From: Inquilinus ginsengisoli_A
GTDB lineage: Bacteria > Pseudomonadota > Alphaproteobacteria > DSM-16000 > Inquilinaceae
DNA length: 64,000 nt
NCBI RefSeq assembly: GCF_031453975.1
Contig: NZ_JAVDPW010000009.1
Span: 372,001 to 436,000 of the forward strand
Direction: 5' to 3'
The notes below the pieces were generated by a model. It had not been told where the DNA came from. It did not search any database and worked only from the letters and a program-made list of their open reading frames with translations. The translations under genes were made by a program, and so were the position numbers. Numbering within the stretch: position 1 is the first letter of the stretch; each line of letters opens with the position of its first letter. Positions 23,237 through 32,536 of the stretch are shown here, piece by piece.

Positions 23237-25232
23237 TCCCCCGGCTCGCGTTCAGCGAAGCCGGCTCGTCGAGAACAGCCCCGTCGCCGGCATGCGGACC
23301 GGCGGCGGGGCTGTTCTCGTCGGGGACGCGGGTCGGCAGCAGGATGGTGATGCGGGTGCCGACCTCCGGCTCGCTGTCGATCATCAGCATCCCGCCATGG
23401 CTTTCCACCAGTGCCTTGGCCAGGGGCAGGCCCAGGCCCGACCCCTCGCGCGGCCGGCGCGACAGCCGGCGTGCCTGGCGGAACGGCTCCAGCGCCAGCG
23501 CGATCTCCGCCGCGCTCATGCCGATGCCGGTGTCGGCCACCGTGATCCGGATCGACCGGGCCACCGCCACGGCGTCGACCGTGACCTGGCCGCCATCCGG
23601 CGTGAACTTCACCGCGTTGGTCAGCAGGTTGATCAGGATCTGGCGCAGCCGCAGCGGGTCGGCGTTCAGCGGCGGCAGGTCCGCGGCCACCCGCTGCTCG
23701 ATGCGGATGCCCAGCGCCTCGGCCCGCTGGGCCACCAGGCTGACCGCGTCGCGGATGTCGCTTGCCAGGTCGACCGGCTCGATCTGCAGGTCGAGGCGCC
23801 CGGATTCCACCCGCGACAGGTCGAGCACGTCGTTGACCAGCGCCAGCAGGTGCTGGCCCGACCGGTGGATGTCGTCGGCGTAGCTGCGGTAGCGTTCGGG
23901 CAGCGGGCCGAGATGGGCGTCCCGGATCAGCTCGGAAAAACCGAGGATCGCGTTCAGGGGCGTCCGCAGCTCGTGGCTCATATGGGCCAGGAAGGTGGTC
24001 TTGGCTTGGTCCGCCGCCTCGATCGTCTGCATCGCCTCGCGCATCCGTTGCTCGGCCACGCGTTCGGCGGTGATGTCGAGATGCACCACCACGGCGCCCA
24101 CCGCCCGGCCCTCGACGATCGGCGCCGCCAGCAGTCGGATGGTGCGCTCCGCCGCGCCGGCACCGAGCCTGTACTCGATCGGCGCTGCCGGCTGGATGCC
24201 CTGGACCACGCCGGCGAGATGCACCCTGACCTCGGCCCCGGCGCCGCCGGCGGCGTCGCTCAGCGCGAAGTAGTCCTCGCCCGGGCGGGACCCGCCGCCG
24301 ACGAAGCGCTCGCGCTCGCCCGGCCACTGCCACAGCGGGTTGGCGGTCAGGATGAGGCCGCGCTCGTCGATCAGGGCCAGCGGCGTCGGCAGCGCGTTCA
24401 GCGTGGCGGCGTAGCGTTCGCCCAGGATGGCAAGCTGCCGGTGCGCCTGCAGTTCCATGATCCGGCGGTCCAGCCGGGTCGCGATCAGGGCCAGGGCGAA
24501 GACGATGATGTCGGCCGCGGTGATCAGCCCGGCCAGAATCGTGGGCGGCACCGGGGTGGCGGCGCGGGCGATGGCGGCGTAGGCGGCCGGGTCGGGCATG
24601 AAATGCGCCGCGGCCATGCCGGTGAAGTGCATGCCGGCGATCGCCGCCCCCATCATCACTGCGGCCAGCACCCGGTGCATGCGGCGGATGTCGGACAGGG
24701 CCAGATGCAGCGCCGCGGTGGCGGCGACCACGGCGACCAGGATCGACAGCACCACGAACACGGTATCGTAGGCGATGTGCCCCGGCGCCACGATCGCGGC
24801 CATGCCGACATAGTGCATGCCGGCGATGCCCAGACCCATGCACAGGCCGCTGGCCAGCAGCGGCAGCGGCGCCGTGCGCTGTTCGCCCAGCGGGATGGCG
24901 CCCCCCAATGTGGCGACGGTGAAGCCGGCGCCGGTGGCCAGCACGGCGATCAGCAGCGACAGCAGCGTCAGCCGCAGGTCGTAGTCGAAGTTGACCGGCA
25001 GGCGCATCGCCAGCATGGCGATGAAGTGCATCGACCAGATGCCGCCGCCCATCGCCACCGCCCCGCCCAGCAGCCACAGCAGCCGGGCCTCGCCGCGGGC
25101 GATGCGGATGCGCTTGCCGAGATCGAAGGCGACATAGGAGGCGAGGACGGCAACCAGGATGGCGAGCACGGCCAGCCAGAGGTCGTGTCCGGGCAGCAGG
25201 GAATGGGAGAGACTATCGCCAGTGAAATCCAT
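23220..25232 (-). CDS. MHYT-domain sensor histidine kinase
   Basis: A 670-residue membrane kinase. The N-terminal MHYT sensor (about seven helices, residues 18-255) has the three repeats MHF 68-70, MHY 139-141 and MHF 201-203, proposed to bind copper and sense O2, CO or NO. A PAS-like region follows (about 275-395), then HisKA with HMSHELRTPLNAILGFSEL (H420) and an ATPase domain with NLLTNAVKF, DTGIGM and GSGLGLPLAKALVE. No response regulator is adjacent, so the partner is elsewhere. It lies tail-to-tail with the small sigma-54 gene. Confidence 0.92.
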   Translation of the reverse strand: MDFTGDSLSHSLLPGHDLWLAVLAILVAVLASYVAFDLGKRIRIARGEARLLWLLGGAVAMGGGIWSMHFIAMLAMRLPVNFDYDLRLTLLSLLIAVLATGAGFTVATLGGAIPLGEQRTAPLPLLASGLCMGLGIAGMHYVGMAAIVAPGHIAYDTVFVVLSILVAVVAATAALHLALSDIRRMHRVLAAVMMGAAIAGMHFTGMAAAHFMPDPAAYAAIARAATPVPPTILAGLITAADIIVFALALIATRLDRRIMELQAHRQLAILGERYAATLNALPTPLALIDERGLILTANPLWQWPGERERFVGGGSRPGEDYFALSDAAGGAGAEVRVHLAGVVQGIQPAAPIEYRLGAGAAERTIRLLAAPIVEGRAVGAVVVHLDITAERVAEQRMREAMQTIEAADQAKTTFLAHMSHELRTPLNAILGFSELIRDAHLGPLPERYRSYADDIHRSGQHLLALVNDVLDLSRVESGRLDLQIEPVDLASDIRDAVSLVAQRAEALGIRIEQRVAADLPPLNADPLRLRQILINLLTNAVKFTPDGGQVTVDAVAVARSIRITVADTGIGMSAAEIALALEPFRQARRLSRRPREGSGLGLPLAKALVESHGGMLMIDSEPEVGTRITILLPTRVPDENSPAAGPHAGDGAVLDEPASLNASRGISRRR

Positions 25233-25387
25233 CGCCGTTCCGGTCGGCCGGGCCTGCGGCCGGGAAACGGGAAATCCGGCCGTCCAGCATGCCGGGAAGT
25301 GTAACCGCGGCGGGGAGGCGTGGCTATGGGGAGGGGCGGCAGCCCGGCGCCACGACCGCGCCGCCGTCCATCACTCGCGTCAAAGGC

Positions 25388-25594
25388 TTAGCGGTGGGCG
25401 TCGGGAACCGCCAGGAGGGTCGGCAGCGGGGTGTCGACGTAATAGGCCGGCGCCGGCTGGGATGCGAGCGGGGCCACCGGGGCGGGGGCGTAGCTGAGAT
25501 GCTCGGCAACCGCGGCGCAGGACACGGCGAAACTGCCTGCGGCACCGAGCATGGTGCCCAGGACCAGGCGGCGAAGGGACGGCAGGCGGTTCAT
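25388..25594 (-). CDS. small secreted protein
   Basis: A 68-residue protein with a signal peptide (MNRLPSLRRLVLGTMLGAAG..., cleavage after AAVA). The mature part is Pro/Ala/Tyr-rich (YAPAPVAPLASQPAPAYYVD) and has no motif. GAGGAAAG eight bases before the ATG supports it. It lies downstream of the first Tat hydrolase with an 80-base gap and may be in the same transcript. Function unknown. Confidence 0.6.
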   Translation of the reverse strand: MNRLPSLRRLVLGTMLGAAGSFAVSCAAVAEHLSYAPAPVAPLASQPAPAYYVDTPLPTLLAVPDAHR

Positions 25595-25674
25595 GGGACT
25601 TTCCTCTTCTCGATGGACGGAGGGGGCATTGCGGACCGGCTGCGATCCGCAATGCGGCCGTCGGCTTGGTCGGA

Positions 25675-26721
25675 TCAGAACCGGTCGACGTCGACGACCG
25701 CCTGGGCGAAGGCCTGCGGGGCTTCCTGCGGCAGGTTGTGGCCGATGCCGCCGGTGAGGGTCCGGTGCTCGTACCGGCCCGAGAACTTCTTGGCATAGGC
25801 CGCGGGCTCGGGGTGCGGGGCCCCGTTGGCGTCGCCTTCCATGGTGATCGTCGGCACGGTGATCACCGGCGCTGCGGCCAGCCGCTTCTCCAGATCGTCA
25901 TAGCGCGCCTCGCCCTCGGCCACGCCCATCCGCCAGCGGTAGTTGTGGATCACGATGGCGACATGGTCCGGATTGTCGAGCGACGCCGCGCTGCGGTCGA
26001 AGGTGGCGTCGTCGAAGCCCCATTTCGGCGAAGCCTCCTGCCAGATCAGCCGCGCGAAGTCGCGCCGGTTCTCGTCATAGCCCTGCCGGCCCCGCTCGGT
26101 CGCGAAGTAGAACTGGTACCACCAGTCGTGCTCGGCCTTCGGCGGCAGCGGGCGCTTGCCGGCCTCGACATTGCCGATGAGATAGCCGCTGACCGAGACC
26201 AGGGCCTTGCAGCGCTCGGGCCACAGCGCCGCCATGATGCAGGCCGTCCGCGCGCCCCAGTCGAAGCCGGCGACGGTCGCCACCGGGATCTTCAGCGCGT
26301 CCATCAGGGCGATGATGTCGCTGGCCACGGCCGATTGCTGGCCGTTCCGGGCCGTCGCATCCGACAGGAAGCGGGTGGTGCCATGGCCGCGCAGATGCGG
26401 GACGATCACCCGGTAGCCGGCCGACGCCAGCAGGGGCGCGACGTCGACGAAGGCATGGATGTCGTATGGCCAGCCATGCAGGAGCATGGCCACGGGACCA
26501 TCGGGGGGCCCGACCTCGGCGTATCCGACGTTCAGGACGCCGGCATCGACCTGCTTCAGCGGGCCGAACGACGTGTTCGTCCCGGGCTTGACCGCAGCCA
26601 CGGCAGTCGTCTTGGCGGATTGCGCCTCGGCCGCACCGATCATGCCGAGCTGGGCGGCGGCCAGGGTCATGGCCGCGGTGCCGAAGAAGCGGCGGCGCTG
26701 GTGGTTGATGTCTTCGGACAT
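25675..26721 (-). CDS. Tat-exported alpha/beta hydrolase
   Basis: A 348-residue alpha/beta hydrolase. The twin-arginine signal is QRRRFFGTAAM, followed by a hydrophobic stretch to AEAQ. The HGWPYDIHAF oxyanion region and VPHLRGHG are typical of the haloalkane dehalogenase/epoxide hydrolase-like group. The nucleophile elbow is GFDWGARTA with Asp as nucleophile, and the late catalytic His is in GGIGHNLPQEAP. I start at ATG 26721; the frame runs on upstream without signal-like sequence. It lies 40 bases after the next hydrolase gene and is probably cotranscribed. Substrate unknown. Confidence 0.82.
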   Translation of the reverse strand: MSEDINHQRRRFFGTAAMTLAAAQLGMIGAAEAQSAKTTAVAAVKPGTNTSFGPLKQVDAGVLNVGYAEVGPPDGPVAMLLHGWPYDIHAFVDVAPLLASAGYRVIVPHLRGHGTTRFLSDATARNGQQSAVASDIIALMDALKIPVATVAGFDWGARTACIMAALWPERCKALVSVSGYLIGNVEAGKRPLPPKAEHDWWYQFYFATERGRQGYDENRRDFARLIWQEASPKWGFDDATFDRSAASLDNPDHVAIVIHNYRWRMGVAEGEARYDDLEKRLAAAPVITVPTITMEGDANGAPHPEPAAYAKKFSGRYEHRTLTGGIGHNLPQEAPQAFAQAVVDVDRF

Positions 26722-26761
26722 TCGTCTGTCTCCGATGGAGTGTGGCACGGCGTTGCCGAAA

Positions 26762-28054
26762 TCAGCGCAGCGACCGGAAGGCGGCGCGGATCTCGGTGCT
26801 GAACAGCTCCGGCTCTTCCCAGGCGGCGAAGTGACCGCCCTTGTCGACCTCATTGAAGTGGATGAGCTTGTGGTAGCTGCGCTCGACCCAGCTGCGTGGC
26901 GCCTGGTAGATCTCTCCGGGGAACACCGTCACCGCCGCGGGCAGCGAGATGTCCACCGCGTTGAAGTTGTTGGAATGGTCCTCCCAGTAGATCTGGGCAG
27001 CCGAGGTCGAGCTGTCGGTCAGCCAGTAGAGCGAGATGTCGTCCAGGATCTCGTCCCGGGTGAGCGACCGCTCGGGGTCGCCGCCGCTGAAGGTCCATTG
27101 CGCGATCTTGTCATACATCCAGGCGGCCTGGCCGACCGGCGAATCCACCAGGGAGTAGCCCAGGGTCTGCGGCCGGGTGACCATCATGGCGGCATAGGCG
27201 GAGTTGTTCTTGTAGAAGTCGTTCAGCTTATCATAGGCCGCCTTCTCCTTGGCGGAGAGGCTGGCCGGGGCCGGCAGGCCCTGCGCCAGAAGCGGCTGGA
27301 GCTCGGCCGGCACGGTCGCGGGCATGTTGACATGGATGCCGATCAACCCCGGCACCCCCTGCATCGCCATCCGGTGCGAGACGACGGAACCGCAATCGCC
27401 GCCCTGGGAGACGAACCGGGTGTAGCCCAGGCGGCCCATCAGCTCGCCCCAGGCCCGCGCGATGTGGTCCGAACCCCAGCCGGTCTCCTGCGGCTTGCCC
27501 GAAAAGCCGAAGCCGGGCAACGACGGGACCACGAGATGGAACGCGTCCGCGGCGCTGCCGCCATGGGCGGTGGGATCGGTCAGCGGGCCGATCACCTTCA
27601 GCAGCTCCAGGATCGAGCCCGGCCAGCCATGGGTCATGATCAGCGGCAGGGCATCGGGGTGTTTCGACGACACATGGATGAACTGGATGTCGAGGCCGTC
27701 GATCTCGGTCACGAACATCGGCAGGGTGTTCAGCTTCGCCTCCACCTTCCGCCAGTCGTACTCCGTGCCCCAATAGCGGACGAGCTTCTGCAGCCGCGCC
27801 AACTGGACGCCCTGGGACTGGTCGGCGACGGTCTCCTTGGCTGGCCACCGCGTCGCCAGGATGCGGCGGCGGAGGTCGTCGAGGTCCGCGTCCGGGACGG
27901 CGACCTGGAACGGGCGGATGGCGCTGCCGCTGGCGGCCGCGGCCTGCCGCATCGGGAACAGGCTGAAGGCGCCGGCGGCCGAGGCGGCCAGCACTGCCGT
28001 GGCCGAGGTGGCGAGAAAGCCGCGCCGGGTCGGCGATGGCAGGTCTTCGGACAT
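26762..28054 (-). CDS. Tat-exported epoxide hydrolase (EHN family)
   Basis: A 430-residue protein with a Tat signal (SPTRRGFLATSATAVLA). The N-terminal EHN domain (RPFQVAVPDADLDDLRRRI) and the alpha/beta hydrolase core with HGWPGSILEL, PSLPGFGFSG, the nucleophile region SQGGDCGS (Asp) and the C-terminal EVDKGGHFAAWEEPEL match juvenile-hormone/microsomal-type epoxide hydrolases. The ATG at 28054 has AAGGA six bases upstream, and a second ATG is two codons earlier. The two hydrolases begin with the same residues (MSED), so they may be distant duplicates. They would open or hydrolyse reactive substrates in the periplasm. Confidence 0.85.
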   Translation of the reverse strand: MSEDLPSPTRRGFLATSATAVLAASAAGAFSLFPMRQAAAASGSAIRPFQVAVPDADLDDLRRRILATRWPAKETVADQSQGVQLARLQKLVRYWGTEYDWRKVEAKLNTLPMFVTEIDGLDIQFIHVSSKHPDALPLIMTHGWPGSILELLKVIGPLTDPTAHGGSAADAFHLVVPSLPGFGFSGKPQETGWGSDHIARAWGELMGRLGYTRFVSQGGDCGSVVSHRMAMQGVPGLIGIHVNMPATVPAELQPLLAQGLPAPASLSAKEKAAYDKLNDFYKNNSAYAAMMVTRPQTLGYSLVDSPVGQAAWMYDKIAQWTFSGGDPERSLTRDEILDDISLYWLTDSSTSAAQIYWEDHSNNFNAVDISLPAAVTVFPGEIYQAPRSWVERSYHKLIHFNEVDKGGHFAAWEEPELFSTEIRAAFRSLR

Positions 28055-28184
28055 GATCATTCCTTTGATGGCAAAGCGGGCTTGGCCGTCGGTGGACAGT
28101 TTGCCCGCCAATCTACCGTCGAGGCCGCGGCGGTGCTTTCCCAGAACTGCCGCGGTTTGCAGCCGATTGCTGCGCTCGGCAGCC

Positions 28185-29369
28185 TTATCCGAAGGTGAAG
28201 ACGTAGGCGCGGACCCCGGGGTCGAGGAACTCGATCTCGAAGGTCCGGTCCGCGACCGGGCCGGCTTGGCGGACCAGCTGGTACAGGCGATCGTCCCGCA
28301 CGGTCCCCCAGCCCTCGGCGTCGACGTCGGAGCCGTGGTCGGCCCCGGGCGCGGCGCCGTCGATCCTGACGCGGAAGCGGACGGATTGGCCAGGAGAGGG
28401 CGGCGCCAGCACGAGGTGGAGGTCGCGGGCGTGAAACCGGTAGGCGATGCGGCCGGACGCCTGGTCCAGCGTCGCGAATTCGCCCCCGACCGTCCACACC
28501 CCCGCCAGGCTCCAGCGGTTGAGCGGCAGCGCCGACACGCCGCGATAGAGGCTGGGGGCATCCGCGGTGACGCCGCCGGGCGATGCGAAGCCCCGGGCCT
28601 GGTCATAGCCGACATAGGTTTCGCCCGAGCCGAGATCCGATTCGTCCGGCGCGACCTGCGGCCCCGCGGCAGCGATGGGGGCCACTGCGTCGGGCATGGG
28701 GGCGTCGCCGGCTTCGGACAGCAGCTGCTGGATCAGCTTTTCGGATTGATCATAACCGCCCTCGCCCAGCGCACGGCCGCGGACCCGGCCGTCGGCGCCG
28801 ATGAAGTACAGCGCCGGCCAGGCCTCGTTGTCGAAGGCCCGCCACAGCTTGAAGTCGTTGTCGATCACGACGGGATAGCCGACGCCGAGCGAGGCCGCGG
28901 CTTTGCCGACATTGCCGACATTCTTCTCGAAGGCGAATTCCGGCGTGTGCACGCCGATGACCACCAACCCGCGGTCCCGGTAGGTCTCCGCCCAGGCCCG
29001 GACATAGGGCAGCACCCGCAGGCAGTTGATGCAGGAATAGGTCCAGAAGTTCACCAGGACGACCTTGCCGCGGAGGTCCTCGGCGCGCAGCGGCGGCGCG
29101 TTCAGCCATTGCGGCGCACCGAGCAGCGACCCCAACGGGCCGGGCAGGGCAGGGGCCGCGGCATAGGCCGTGGTGCCCATGGCCAGGGTGGTGCCGGCGG
29201 AGGACCAGCGGGCCGGCAGGTCGGCGCCGAAGCCGAGCCAGAGAGCCGCGGCGCCGGCGACCATGGCTGCGCCGAGGATGCGGCGCCGGCCCCGCCGCAC
29301 CGACCGGCTGACGGCGGCCAGGGCGATGGCGGATACGCCGGTGAGAGAGGCGAGGATGGAGAGCGTCAT
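28185..29369 (-). CDS. thioredoxin-fold protein, DipZ-like
   Basis: A 394-residue protein with an N-terminal membrane stretch (two hydrophobic segments within residues 1-70), then a TlpA/DipZ-type thioredoxin domain (about 90-230) with NFWTYSCINCLRVLPYVRAW, a CxxC active site (Cys-Ile-Asn-Cys). The C-terminal 150 residues are beta-rich (LAGVWTVGGEFATLDQASGR) and match the DipZ C-terminal domain type. I prefer ATG 29369 with AGGCGG upstream over a GTG at 29378. It is divergent from the OhrR-like gene with shared operators. It probably reduces or isomerises disulfides in the periplasm under oxidative stress. Confidence 0.82.
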   Translation of the reverse strand: MTLSILASLTGVSAIALAAVSRSVRRGRRRILGAAMVAGAAALWLGFGADLPARWSSAGTTLAMGTTAYAAAPALPGPLGSLLGAPQWLNAPPLRAEDLRGKVVLVNFWTYSCINCLRVLPYVRAWAETYRDRGLVVIGVHTPEFAFEKNVGNVGKAAASLGVGYPVVIDNDFKLWRAFDNEAWPALYFIGADGRVRGRALGEGGYDQSEKLIQQLLSEAGDAPMPDAVAPIAAAGPQVAPDESDLGSGETYVGYDQARGFASPGGVTADAPSLYRGVSALPLNRWSLAGVWTVGGEFATLDQASGRIAYRFHARDLHLVLAPPSPGQSVRFRVRIDGAAPGADHGSDVDAEGWGTVRDDRLYQLVRQAGPVADRTFEIEFLDPGVRAYVFTFG

Positions 29370-29506
29370 CGGTGACACCGCCTGGAAGGCAACAGGACTG
29401 GGATGAGGGCTGCGGCGCAGCGGCCTGGACCAGGTTGATCTCGACGCCGATGCACGTTTTCGATCTGGCCCATGGCCGGGGTCCTTGCCGAAAGTTACCT
29501 CAAAAT

Positions 29507-29594
29507 CGTATCCGATCTAATCGGATGCGAGTTATATAAGTTAGGCGGACCCGATATGTCAATCTTCCGATTAAATCGCATCCGATATATAACG
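29507..29594. promoter_or_regulatory. operator repeats between thioredoxin and MarR genes
   Basis: CGTATCCGAT-CTA-ATCGGATGCG (29507-29529) is an imperfect palindrome. The half ATCGGATGCGA recurs inverted as TCGCATCCGAT at 29576-29586, each copy beside a TATA-rich block (GTTATATA, TATATAAC). The layout suits two dimers of the MarR-type repressor acting on both divergent promoters. Confidence 0.62.
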
Positions 29595-29625
29595 ACAAAC
29601 CGACCCCATGCTCGCGAGACCCCAG

Positions 29626-30078
29626 ATGACCGCCGCCGATCCGCCGAACCCCAAGCTGTCCGACTTCCTGTGCTTCGCCATCTATTCGGCCAACCTCGCC
29701 TATGGCCGCGCCTACAAGCCGATCCTAGAGGAGCTCGGCCTGACCTATCTCCAGTACATCGCGATCGTCGCGCTGTGGGAGCAGGACGGGCAGACCGTCA
29801 GCGGCCTGGGCGAGAAGCTCTTCCTCGAATCCAACACGCTGACCCCCATGCTGAAGAAGCTGGAGAGCCTGGGCTATGTCACCCGGCAGCGCGATCCCGC
29901 CGATGAGCGCCAGGTGATCGTCAGCCTGACCGAAGCCGGCCGCCGCATCCGGGAGAAGGGCCTGACGATGAATCTGGTGAAGGCCTCGGGCCTGACGCCC
30001 GAGGAGTTCCCGAAGATGCAGAAGGCGGTCACCACGCTGCGCGACAACCTGCTGAAGGAAGCGCGACGGGCGCGGTGA
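29626..30078 (+). CDS. OhrR-like MarR family repressor
   Basis: A 150-residue winged-helix regulator. The early LCFAIYSANLAYGRAYKP holds the Cys that in OhrR reacts with organic hydroperoxides. The wing is FLESNTLTPMLKKLESLGYV with RQRDPADERQVIVSLT. I start at ATG 29626 (150 residues); ATG 29608 lacks a ribosome site. The nearby divergent thioredoxin-like gene, rather than an ohr gene, makes the target set unusual. Repression from the flanking inverted repeats, relieved by Cys oxidation, is the likely mode. Confidence 0.85.
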   Translation: MTAADPPNPKLSDFLCFAIYSANLAYGRAYKPILEELGLTYLQYIAIVALWEQDGQTVSGLGEKLFLESNTLTPMLKKLESLGYVTRQRDPADERQVIVSLTEAGRRIREKGLTMNLVKASGLTPEEFPKMQKAVTTLRDNLLKEARRAR

Positions 30079-30099
30079 CAGTCCGCGGCGGTGTCCGTT

Positions 30100-31590
30100 T
30101 CAGCTGTCCGCCGTCCCTCGGATCCGCATCCGGTCCCAAACCCCCTGCCGGTGCCCCGCGGGCGGCGCGTCGCCCATCGGCCGCGCCGCCGCGGCGGTCC
30201 GGCCGGCCGAACCGACGGCCTGCGGCTTGGCGAGGTCGCCGAAGTCCAGGGTCACCGCCAGGCCGGGATGGTTGTCCGACAGCGTCACCCGGACGTCGTG
30301 CAGCTGCGCCACCGCCGACACCAGGCTCAGGCCCAGGCCGCTGCCCGGGGTCATGCGGCTGGCGTCGAGCCGGAAGAAGCGCTGGAACACCTTCTCCCGC
30401 GCCGTCTCGGGGATGCCGGGGCCGGTGTCGCGGACGATGCCGACCGGGCCGGCCGGGCCCGGCATCAGCGACACCGTGATCTCGGTCCCGGCCGGGGTGT
30501 GGCGGATGGTGTTCTCGACCAGGTTGGCCAGCATCTGGGTCAGCAGCTGGCGGTCGCCGCGGATCGACAGGCCGGGCGCCACCGTGCCGGTCAGTCGGTG
30601 CCCGACATCGTCGGCCACCGGGCCGTAGGTGTCGATGATGGTCTCGAACAGTCCGGAGAGGTCGACCGGGGCGAAGCCCTCGCGCCGCGCCCCGGCCTCG
30701 ATCTGGGCGATCCGCAGCAGCGCCGCGAAGACGCCCAGGATGCCGTCGATGTCGGTCACGGCGCGGTCGACCGCGGCGTCGTAATCCTGCGCCGAGGCGG
30801 CCTTCAGCCGCGCCAGCTCCAGCCGCTGGCGCATGTGCGACAGCGGTGTGCGCAGGTCGTGCGCGATGTCGCTGGAGACCTGGTGCAGCCCCTGCATCAG
30901 CTGCTGGATGCGGTCCAGCATGGCGTTCAGGTTGTCGGCCAGGCGGTCGAACTCGTCAGCCTTGCCCTTGGTCGGCACCCGCTCGTGCAGATGCCCGTCC
31001 ATGATGTGGCGGGTGGCGGTGTTCACCGCCTCGACCCGGCGCAGGAAGCGGGCGCTGAGCACCAGCCCGCCGGCCAGGGCCAGGATCACCGTCGCCGCCG
31101 CCCCGGCCAGGAAGAATCGGGTGATGCCCTCCTGCAGTTCGTCGAGGTCGTGGGTGTCGCGGCCGATGAACAGCTGCAGCCCGTCGTCGAGGTCGACCCC
31201 GAGGCCGCGGACGTTGCGCGTCTCCTTGGTCCCGCTGTCGGTCGATTCCAGCGGGATGTCGCTCCAGCCCGCGGCCCCGGCGATCGGGCGGAGGTTGCCG
31301 GCGAGCATGTGGCCGGCCCGGTCCTGCAGCACGTAGTAGAAATAGTCCGGGTCGATGTCGGCAACGCGGTCGTTGATCGCCTTGGCGACGTCGGCGGGGT
31401 CCTCGCCGGCCACCGCATCCCGCACGGCCTTCATCTCGGAGCAGATCGACAGGTCGATCTGGTGGTCCGAATAGCGCGTCATCGCGACATAGACGATGCT
31501 CGACACCGCGATGATCGACACGCTGAACAGCGCGGCGAAACCGGCCGCCAGCCGAAAAGTAGCCGTTCGGACGAGTCTAGCCAGGATCAC
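30100..31590 (-). CDS. sensor histidine kinase (two-component)
   Basis: A 496-residue kinase. Helices span residues 10-38 and 157-180, with a periplasmic loop between. HAMP is at about 181-235, HisKA has HQVSSDIAHDLRTPLSHMRQ with H244, and the ATPase domain has NLVENTIRHTP, DTGPGIP and GSGLGLSLV. The GTG at 31590 is inside the end of the response regulator gene (14-base overlap), so the two are translationally coupled. The signal is unknown; the QseC/TctE-like shape does not decide it. Confidence 0.9.
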   Translation of the reverse strand: MILARLVRTATFRLAAGFAALFSVSIIAVSSIVYVAMTRYSDHQIDLSICSEMKAVRDAVAGEDPADVAKAINDRVADIDPDYFYYVLQDRAGHMLAGNLRPIAGAAGWSDIPLESTDSGTKETRNVRGLGVDLDDGLQLFIGRDTHDLDELQEGITRFFLAGAAATVILALAGGLVLSARFLRRVEAVNTATRHIMDGHLHERVPTKGKADEFDRLADNLNAMLDRIQQLMQGLHQVSSDIAHDLRTPLSHMRQRLELARLKAASAQDYDAAVDRAVTDIDGILGVFAALLRIAQIEAGARREGFAPVDLSGLFETIIDTYGPVADDVGHRLTGTVAPGLSIRGDRQLLTQMLANLVENTIRHTPAGTEITVSLMPGPAGPVGIVRDTGPGIPETAREKVFQRFFRLDASRMTPGSGLGLSLVSAVAQLHDVRVTLSDNHPGLAVTLDFGDLAKPQAVGSAGRTAAAARPMGDAPPAGHRQGVWDRMRIRGTADS

Positions 31591-32266
31591 GGAGACAATA
31601 CCCCACGCCGCGGACGGTATCGAGCAAGGGCGCGTCGAAGCCGCGGTCGATCTTGCTGCGCAGCCGGCTGATATGGGTCTCGACGACCGTGGTCTGCGGC
31701 TCGAAATGGAATTCCCACACATGCTCCAGCAGCATGGTGCGGGTGACGATCTGGCCGGAATGCCGCATCAGGTATTCCAGCAGCTTGAACTCGCGCGGCT
31801 GCAGGTCGATCGCCTGGCCGGCCCGGATGGCGGTGCGCTTCAGCAGGTCGACCTCGAGGTCGGCGACCTTCAAGGAGGTCTCGACCGCGGCGGCGCCGGC
31901 CCGGCGGGCCAGGGCGTCGATCCGGGCCAGCAGCTCCGCCAGGGCGAAGGGCTTGACCAGATAGTCGTCGCCGCCCGCGTTCAGCCCCTCGACCCGGTCG
32001 CTGACGCCGCCCAGCGTGGTCAGGAACAGGATCGGCACCGCATCATTGCCGGCGCGCAGCCGGCGGGCCACGCTCACCCCGTCGATGTCGGGCAGCATAC
32101 GGTCGATGATCAGGAGGCCGTAATGGCTGCCCGGGCGGGCAGCCGAAGCACGGGCCAGCCCGTCGGCGCCGGTGACGCAATGCTCGACGACATGGCCGGC
32201 CTCGCGCAGGCTGCTGATGATGTGCTGCGCGGTCTCGAGGTCGTCTTCGATCAGAAGGATCTGCAT
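31577..32266 (-). CDS. OmpR-family response regulator
   Basis: A 229-residue regulator. The receiver (residues 1-115) has LLIEDD, the phospho-acceptor in LLIIDRMLPDIDG and the Lys in DYLVKPFALAEL. The winged-helix DNA-binding domain follows from about 130 (LQPREFKLLEYLMRHSGQIV, VVETHISRLRSKI, VRGVGYCL). ATG 32266 begins MQILLIEDD and is the natural start. It precedes and overlaps its kinase. Targets are unknown, possibly including the neighbouring binding-protein gene, which is 270 bases away. Confidence 0.93.
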   Translation of the reverse strand: MQILLIEDDLETAQHIISSLREAGHVVEHCVTGADGLARASAARPGSHYGLLIIDRMLPDIDGVSVARRLRAGNDAVPILFLTTLGGVSDRVEGLNAGGDDYLVKPFALAELLARIDALARRAGAAAVETSLKVADLEVDLLKRTAIRAGQAIDLQPREFKLLEYLMRHSGQIVTRTMLLEHVWEFHFEPQTTVVETHISRLRSKIDRGFDAPLLDTVRGVGYCLRDPG

Positions 32267-32505
32267 GTGCGGCTGAAGCTCTCGGACGTCGGATCGCAGG
32301 CGTGACGAAATGGACCACGCCGGAAGAGAGCCTGCGCACGCTCCCGTCGGCACGTCGCACGTCCTGACGGTGCCGCGGGCGAATGACCCGGTCGAGAGAA
32401 TATTTTGAAAGGGAGCCGCGGCGTACTTACGTTTCGGTAATGCGCCGGCCATCCTCCGGCGTGGGTAGGCGGAGCGGCGGGCAGCCGCCGCGTCCTAGCA
32501 AAGTG

Positions 32506-32530
32506 GGGGCGGCGAGACAGCCGCCGCCCC
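32506..32530 (-). terminator. GC hairpin after choX-like gene
   Basis: GGGGCGGCG at 32506-32514 and its complement CGCCGCCCC at 32522-32530 lie just past the stop of the binding-protein gene on the minus strand. No long T-run. A second GC-rich hairpin (GCGGCGGGCAGCCGCCGC) is 30 bases further on. Confidence 0.5.
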
Positions 32531-32536
32531 GGCATC

